64,000 bases of DNA, taken from NCBI GenBank assembly GCA_963277665.1, contig OY728125.1, positions 1,716,548,889-1,716,612,888 on the forward strand, read 5' to 3'. The notes beneath the pieces are model-generated. The model saw only the letters and a list, made by a program, of their open reading frames with translations. It was not told where the DNA came from and did no database searches. The position numbers were made by a program, and so were the translations under genes. Origin of the DNA: Viscum album. Lineage: Eukaryota; Streptophyta; Magnoliopsida; Santalales; Viscaceae. Numbering within the stretch: the first letter of the stretch is position 1; every line of letters starts with the position of its first letter. Shown piece after piece: positions 57,525 to 64,000 of this stretch.

Positions 57525-57794
57525 ATGGCCTCATCCAGTAGAGTTTCCCCTTACGAAGCCCATTTGTCGGAGCTCAGAAAAGAGGTGGCGTCTTTGGGCT
57601 TTTCCCTTGACCAAGCCCAATCTGAGCTTCATTCTGTCAAGCTTGAATGGGACTGTCTACGGGAAAAGTGGAAGTTGATAGAGATTACCACTCGAGCGAT
57701 GTTATCCGAGCCGCCCCAAAAGTCTGTCACAATCACACACCTTACCTTTAGGTCTTATGCGGCGATTTTAAGGGGTTATGTAACAAATATATAG
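57525..57794 (+). CDS. LTR-embedded ORF of 89 codons, unknown
   Basis: I do not recognise this protein. It starts MASSSRVSPYEAHLSELR, has a Glu/Lys/Leu-rich helical stretch (residues ~12-55) that could form a short coiled coil, and ends SYAAILRGYVTNI. The segment is richer in G and C than the LTR around it. TATAAATATA lies at 57475-57484, 50 bases before the ATG. The 5' LTR copy has a stop, and about 14 of 20 codon differences change the amino acid, so there is no sign of purifying selection. It may be a captured fragment of a host gene with its promoter, or an LTR-encoded protein now decaying. Confidence 0.4.
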   Translation: MASSSRVSPYEAHLSELRKEVASLGFSLDQAQSELHSVKLEWDCLREKWKLIEITTRAMLSEPPQKSVTITHLTFRSYAAILRGYVTNI

Positions 57795-59461
57795 CACCAT
57801 GTTCATGTACATTATTTTTTTATATAATAATGAATATAATTTCTAGTCATTTTTGATACATTGTAATTAGTTTTTAAAGTACAAATGGTGTTTTTAGTTA
57901 TTATTTAATTAAGAATTATATTTTATTAAATTAAAGGATTTTTGAATTAAATAATATTTTAATAAAATATTATTATTAATATTAAATTAATTTTTATTAA
58001 ATATAAATGATCTTATAATTTTATGAATGCAATTAAATTTTTTATTAAAGTTTGAAAGCCATTTCTGTCAAAACCCGTGAATTTTTTATAAATGTCGGTT
58101 TTTATTTTAAAAGTTAAAATTCACATATTTAGAAAATTATTCAGATAAAATAAATATTATTTTTGGAATCATGACATCAAAATTATCCAACGGTGAATTT
58201 TTCATAATTTTCTGAGACAGTCAAATTTTTGGGTAAAAATTAAATACCATTTAAATATATAATGTGTTTTATGACATCATAATGACCCAATGGTGATTTA
58301 ATAAAATACCATAATCCTTATGTTCGGCCAATATGTGTTTTATCATTACAATAATGAGTTTTTGGGTTTTTTTGACTTACTTTTCAAAGCATTAATGGAG
58401 CCCTCAAGACTTATTCAACACTTTGCCTTTTTAAATTAATTTCCATGGGAGTGTGACTCACCTCCACATAAGCAAACCTAATTTTTTAATAATTTCAGAC
58501 CTTGGCCTTGTAAAATATTGTTTTCCTATTTCCTTTTCTAGAAACAATGGTCAAATACCATGGGGTGGTTTGTTGTTTGGATTATTTTAATATAAGGGGT
58601 CCCAAACCTAAATAATAAAGAATTCCCTCACCTTTCCAATATAAACCCACCCAAGCTCACACTTCCTCCTCACTCAAAGCCCTTGGAGTTCGTCCATCCT
58701 CTTCCCTACTCTCTCTATAATCATATCAAGGTGCCCCAAGCTCCCAATAATCCTCTCATAAGCCTCTCTCTAGCCTTTGGAAGCACACTTCCAAGTAAGG
58801 GTTTTTTCTTCCTTTCTCATTTTTGTCAATTTTCTTTAAGTTGTATTGCCCTTTTAATTTCAATTATGAATGTTGGGGTATGGTTTCACACCTCCCCCAT
58901 AATTCCCTCTTATTTTTTGAATGATGGGAGAACCCTTTCTCTCTCATTAAATGCCTCCCATGTACACCCGATACTATGCCGAAATTCCGAAAGGAACTGT
59001 TTTTATCCTCTTTTATATTCAAGCAATACTTTTGTATCATGAATCTAAATTCCTTTTCAATTGTTGGGACACGTATCTATATGAACTCCTTACTATCCAT
59101 TACATGTAAATATGATGAGGAACCCCTTTCTCTCTCATCAACCATTTTTATGAATTCTTATGTCACACCGTTACGCTGCCGAAATCACACCGATTTTCTA
59201 AGCCAATATCATTGTGTAGTGAATACCATGCCAATTTCTCCATCAAGGGTATTCACCTTTATGCACATTTACTTATTGATTATAAAGTTTCATGTATTAA
59301 TTCCACATTCCTTTATCGTGGAATAAATGATTATGTTTTATGAATCCATGTTTTATGATCCATGTGGCACACTTATGCATGAAATGAAATGTTTAAGAAG
59401 GGTGCGCCCTTATAGTGCTCCAATGCATTGGGTAAAGTATAGTATCATGATACTTCATGTG

Positions 59462-59575
59462 AAATGAGTGTTGACTCATGCTAATTCAAGTGAAACTAGG
59501 GTTTACTCGTTCTTCAAGTGCAATGAGGGTTTACTCATGCTCCATGTGCAATGAGCCTTGGCTCATGCTAATTCA
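59462..59575 (+). repeat. Four tandem ~30 bp hairpin repeats in the Tekay 3' LTR
   Basis: It matches the array at 51762-51876. The second unit has decayed further (AAACTAGGGTTTACTCGT), while units one, three and four keep their self-complementary ends. Confidence 0.65.
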
Positions 59576-59967
59576 ATGTTAAGTGTTGTTGCCACATTTC
59601 CATGTTATGATTATCATGCTTTATCATGCCTTTATGTTCATGTTACTCTTATGCTCTATTGATATTCCTTTTGCGTAACATGTATTGAACTCCTCATGTT
59701 ATTCATTGTGTACTCCCTTACTGGGCTTTATAGCTCACCCTTTTCTTATGCATGTCCTCAGTTTATCCCATGCAATGTTAAGTATGAAGGAATGTAGTGG
59801 TCATGTAAAGGAAGTTTTCAATAAAGATGTTGTATTTCAAGTTTAAAGTTTTTATGTAATGATCTTAAGCCCCAAAGACACTAAACCTCTCGATCTTCTT
59901 TGTTGTATCAAGTGAAGTTATATGTAATAAAGCATGTTTAAGTTGTAATAGAAAGCAGGGTTTTCAT

Positions 59968-59972
59968 AATAC
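59968..59972 (+). repeat. Target-site duplication AATAC, right copy
   Basis: It pairs with 49612-49616. The element ends carry one T outside the usual TG and CA on each side. The duplication is exact only if those T's are counted as part of the element. Confidence 0.85.
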
Positions 59973-60990
59973 ACATACATACCATACCTGCTCCGGAAGG
60001 TTGTAAGAGGTACATCTGATGGTATGATGCGTAACTGATGATAGCCAGATCTCAAGTCGATCTTTGAGAACACCTTGGCTCCTCGAAGCTGATCAAAAAG
60101 ATCATCAATCCTTGTTTTGGGATATCGGTTCTTGTTTGTCAACTGGTTCAGCTTCCGATAATCCACACAAATCCATAAAGTACCATCTGCATTCTTCGCA
60201 AATAAAATAGGAAAACCCCAAGGAGAAGTACTGGTTCGGATAAAACCCTTTGCCTAAAAATCCTCCAATTGCTTCTTGAGCTCTTGTAACTCAGTCATAT
60301 CCATTCTATAAGGAGGTATGGATACTGGTGCTGCTCCCAGCACAAGCTCAATAGAGAAGTCTACCTCACACTCCGGATGAAACCCTGAAAATTATTCTAG
60401 AAAAACATCCTGAAAACGATCAACCACTTGAGGACAATACATCTAAGAAGTCCCCTGATCGTCCAGATATAAACTAGAAATCTTGTCTGTAACAGCACCC
60501 AACCCATGATGCTCTGGTCCAACTCTGCTCGCCTGGACATCCCATTTGCCCTTGTGAAGAAAAGGTCTGCCCTCGAGTGACGTGAAACTCACCCTGCGGT
60601 GATAGCAATCGAAAAAGGTATGAAAAGGAACTATCCAATCCATTCTGAGAATGACATTGTTACCTATCATCTCTTGGACATAAATATCCGACAAGAAGTG
60701 ACACCCACCAACCTCAAGGGGGCACTCCTTGCACTGATGCACACTAGCAGTTCTAAGTCCCAAGGGAGTGTCTAGTGTCATCATAATATCATAAGTGAAC
60801 ATAGTAAGTATAATGCTCTCCAAAGTGTGCATAGAAATAAAGCTATGAGAAGCTCCTGTATCGAAAAGCGCGGAAGATAAAACGGAGGCTAATAAGATCA
60901 TACCTTGAACTATAGAAGGTCCACGATCCTGCTCTTGATGAATCTTCTCTACAACAAAAGTCTGGACTATACCGCGGCCCTGTGTAGCAG
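59973..60990 (-). pseudogene. pol: Gypsy pol, first part: protease and RT N-half
   Basis: A minus-strand frame in register with gag. The aspartic protease has ALFDTGASHSFIS, with DTG at 60862-60854, and later NNVILRMDWIV where GMDWL is usual. After stops near 60442 and 60388 come the RT motifs [67 protein letters not shown] and [15 protein letters not shown]. The frame ends at the Tekay insertion (59972) in the middle of the palm domain and goes on at 49616. Confidence 0.85.
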
Positions 60991-62086
60991 CATGAGATCC
61001 CTGAGTAGGTCTTCCCTAAGCCTGAACACCATGTCCACGACCTCTACCCTGGCCTGAACGACCCGAAGAACTCCATCCCCGAGTCTGCTATGGAACTGGT
61101 AATCCTGCACCTAAACTCGAAGTCAAAACAGATCCTCCTTCACTAGCTACTATAAGAAGAAACTTGCAAAACTGCTGTAGGTAACCCATCTTTCCACAAG
61201 CTCGACACTCCACTGGATCCCTCGGGAACTGTGGAATATTATTCCCATCCTTCCCACACTAGTAGCACACAACCTTACTACCTGAAGGAACATCTCGCTT
61301 CCTCGAGTCACCTCGGGTAGACTCTCGGTGGCGCTTCCTGCTGTCAGTAGAAAGAGTACTGACTATGGATGCTGAACCGCCCTGGTTCACTGCTCCAATA
61401 TCCCTCAGATTCCTCTCCATGATCAAGGCCTGGTTGACTATTAATGAAATAGAAGTCAACTAGAAGACGTTCACCTGTGATCTGATCTCTGGTCTGAGGC
61501 CCTCCTAAAACTTCCTCGCTAAAAACACCTCTTCATTCCCCAGAATGGGAGTGAAATGCTGTAACTCAGTAAAATGGGAGGAATACTCCATAACTAATAG
61601 AGTACCCTACTGCAGGTTCGTGAACTCTCTATATCTGTCAGCCATCAGCGTCACCGGGTAGAAGTAGTCGTAGAACGTATGCTGAAAGTCTTCCCAAGAA
61701 ACTATCTACTGACGCCCTGCCTGAGAAACTACGTCCCACAATCTCTTGGTGGAATCTCGTAGCATATAAGTTTCGAGCTTCACCCTTATTTCTAGGGGTG
61801 TCTCGAGATGTTCGAATACGGAAACTATAGCTTCTAAGAAAGATTCAGTAGCCTGAGGTCCTCCATCTCCAGAGAACATGGGAGGATGCTGCTGCTGGAA
61901 GACTCGCGTAAGCTCTACCATAGACTGGGTAGGTTGTTGAGCTCCCTGAAAGGTATGTATAAACCTCATGAATCCCTTAAGGAACTATGTGTTCGCACCA
62001 GTATCGGGGATAACTACCGGTGACATATCTCGCGTACGATCATTGTCAGACCCCTGATTTGCAATGGGAGGATGTCTTGGTGGCAT
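60991..62086 (-). pseudogene. gag: Gypsy Gag, multiple stops
   Basis: The start MPPRHPPIANQGSDND is at 62086. The capsid part has RVFQQQHPPMFSGDGGPQ, ATESFLEAIVSVFEHL, VKLETYMLRDSTKRLWDV, FYDYFYPVTLMADRYREF and EYSSHFTELQHFTP. A Ser/Arg-rich stretch with SRKRHRESTRGDSRKRD follows. The zinc-knuckle region (CGKDGNN, CRACGKMGYLQQFC) has lost key residues. At least five stops lie in the single frame, and no frameshift is apparent. Confidence 0.8.
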
Positions 62087-63167
62087 GATTCTGCAGGGTC
62101 AATCACAACTTAATCAACGACAAGCACAGTTGCAAACTTAAAATAGTGAAAACAGAAAGGAAGAGAAAAATCTCTTAAGATTGAAAAAACACAGTTACAT
62201 GGCATGTAGTCTCTATAGAAGGTGTGTTCTAGAATATTTTTCCCATCCGTGTCGTTAGTCACACGGGCTGGTACACGGGCCACAACTAAACGACATGTCA
62301 ACAATGTATACGGCGTGCTATCCCTAATATTTTCCAACCCATGTATTCAATTACACAGCTAGATCATCTAGAATGAAATTACACGGTGTGTACTTCAAAG
62401 TACATGGCGTGTAACCGTGAAAAGTAGTTCTTCCCGAACAGAACACATGGCGTGTGTTCATAAGGCTACACACTGCGTTATCTGGGTTTCTGGGCAGTAG
62501 GAATACCAAACTCCCGAAAACCACTTAAAACACTGAAAACCAGCACCTATGTGTCAAATTTCGATCTGTGGGGGCCCATACTCCTCGTGGATCAAAGCTT
62601 GGCATCATAACAATGCATATAACAAGTAAACAGTATGATAATCCCATGATCCACCAAATTCCGATCCTCAAGGGCCCATAACACTTCTAATACCAAAGCA
62701 TGGATTCCATGCTAAATAAGATGTAAGATAAAAAACACCTTATCATCATAGCAGGTATCTCTATCACATCAACTATCACAACATCATACATAATCTTTCA
62801 TGACACCTATCACAATAGCATGAAATTTCTAATGCACCCTATATGGAATGGAAAAATGCATGACATATGATTTTCTAACTAGTGACCATATGATTCATGA
62901 GATAGCATACCCTCATCTCATCAGGTTGCAAAAAAATAGAACCACAATCATAAAACCTGTAAAAGCACAAAACAAGTTCATCACCCAATGGTGAAATATA
63001 ATCAACTGTAACACTTTCAAATTTATTTTTTCAATCACGAGGTAATATAGCTTTTCCCTATACACGGGTTAATTACTCTCGGGCACAGTTAAGTACCAAT
63101 TACCCATTCCTTCCTATCCCTTTCTATTTTTTCCAAACAGTAAGGAAATAGAAAATAAAGAAAACTC
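62087..63167 (-). other. Leader of the gypsy element with repeated palindromes
   Basis: It is non-coding. Six copies of an imperfect palindrome close to TACACGGCGTGTA lie at 62195-62210, 62307-62320, 62379-62392, 62401-62414, 62442-62460 and 62467-62480. A block with AAATTTCGATC...GGGCCCATA near 62565 is repeated at about 62657. From 62720 to 63150 I see nothing further. Confidence 0.55.
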
Positions 63168-63178
63168 CTCTGATACCA
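63168..63178 (-). promoter_or_regulatory. Primer-binding site of the gypsy element
   Basis: The minus strand reads TGGTATCAGAG, a perfect initiator-methionine primer site, three bases from the LTR end at 63182. Confidence 0.85.
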
Positions 63179-63181
63179 CTT

Positions 63182-64000
63182 TGTAACGACCCGAATATGG
63201 AGCCACTCAACAGGTGCCCCGTACCCGGTTCACCATATAAACTCAAGCGTGTTTCCCCAAATGCCCAAGGCTGCCGACTAGCAGTGAGGGACTTGGTGAG
63301 TCAGTGGGGAAACTATTCCCTCATTTGGTGTAGTATGCAGCGGAAGTAAAATAATAAACAATAACGGAAGCAGTAGACAACATACAACAAATGAAACCAA
63401 ATAGTAGAAGCAATGTATAATATAAAAATGATGCAGCATAGTACATGTATCTGTGGAAATTAGTAAACAAAGAAACATGCTGAAATAAAACTTAAACCCA
63501 AGTACTAAAATTAAACAGTAAACTCTAGCAGCATCACAAGCCTATGCTCGGTCCCATGCTCTCCAGATCTAACCAGCAATCAAGAACCTGAGGTAGAAGG
63601 TCCACAATCCCTCTCCATACTTGCAACCATATACCCTATTTTGGTCAAAAAATAGGACCCAAATAGGTTGTGAGACTAATCCTAGTAGGCAACCACCACA
63701 AGATCTTTTCCTTACTCTCAGTGAGCAATATAGCAAAAGCAAATGAAATAAATGCAGCAGAGAAACAAGAGTACACTGAGTATGCAATCCTACAAGATTC
63801 CATTCACATTTATTCATTAATTTAATTAAATCATTTAATCATCAACCAAAGAATCTAGCAAAAATCTCTATAATCCAAAGGCATAACAGGTAATACAACA
63901 TGTATCTCAAAAGACTACCTAACAACAAACAGTACAAACCCAAGCTTGTTCTTTGGCTTGGTGGACTCATAACAACCATCCATCATTAATTTATCACGCT
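63182..64000 (-). repeat. 5' LTR of the gypsy element (cut by window end)
   Basis: It starts on the plus strand with TGTAACGACCCGAATATGG and aligns with 44857-45670, the element's other LTR, with scattered differences and small indels. About 1.4 kb more is expected to the right. ORFs such as 63569-63817 are LTR sequence. Confidence 0.85.

Larger units (their letters stand above)
57316..59967 (+). repeat. 3' LTR of the Tekay-type chromovirus
   Basis: The same layout as the 5' LTR: ORF at 57525, TATA at 58640, donor-like GT at 58795, hairpin repeats at 59462-59575, acceptor-like CAG at 59759-59761 and a poly(A)-type AATAAAG near 59819. It ends GGGTTTTCAT at 59967, followed by the target duplication AATAC. 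Confidence 0.9.

Overview
This window is plant nuclear DNA, AT-rich and repetitive. I find no single-copy host gene, rRNA or intact tRNA in it. Nearly every base belongs to LTR retrotransposons nested inside one another. The evidence for a plant is initiator-methionine tRNA primer sites, Ty3/gypsy chromoviruses with a C-terminal chromodomain, a copia Gag of the UBN2 type, and very long non-autonomous LTR elements. Such a density of large nested elements points to a flowering plant with a large genome. I cannot name the species.

Layout. The oldest layer is a plus-strand Tekay-like non-autonomous element, here called C. Its 5' LTR is at 17054-22513, its internal region at 22514-24506 plus 39934-40184, and its 3' LTR starts at 40185. 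Three separate insertions split it. (1) A head-to-tail array of related LARD-type elements at 1-17053 (internal, LTR, internal, LTR, internal, LTR) sits in the C 5' LTR. (2) A minus-strand LARD at 24507-39928 sits in the C internal region between copies of the target duplication ATCAC. Its LTRs are 4.2 kb and its internal region is only 2.2 kb. Its own 5' LTR carries a very young gag-only, Sirevirus-like copia element at 32334-37108, flanked by CTTAT. (3) A minus-strand gypsy chromovirus starts at 44857 in the C 3' LTR and runs off the right end. Its reverse transcriptase gene is split by a plus-strand Tekay-type chromovirus at 49617-59967, flanked by AATAC.

How the parts relate. Only the two chromoviruses carry recognisable gag-pro-RT-RNaseH-integrase sequence, and both are broken by stop codons. 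The C, LARD and gag-only elements have lost all pol. They keep promoters, primer sites, polypurine tracts and an RNA-binding Gag remnant, so they look like elements that were mobilised by enzymes made elsewhere. The C and LARD families share their leader, Gag N-terminus, zinc knuckles and LTR layout with the Tekay element, which suggests that lineage as helper and ancestor.

The most interesting unexplained structure is in the transcribed part of the Tekay, LARD and C LTRs. A splice-donor-like and an acceptor-like sequence recur at equivalent places in all of them. The predicted intron between them contains lineage-specific hairpins. In the minus LARD these include three long stem-loops with the same 22-base loop but different self-complementary stems. 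Other leads are an antisense tRNA-like Pol III promoter module in four LARD internal regions, an 89-codon ORF with its own TATA box inside the Tekay LTR, and a stem-loop in the copia element that encloses both its polypurine tract and its LTR edge.
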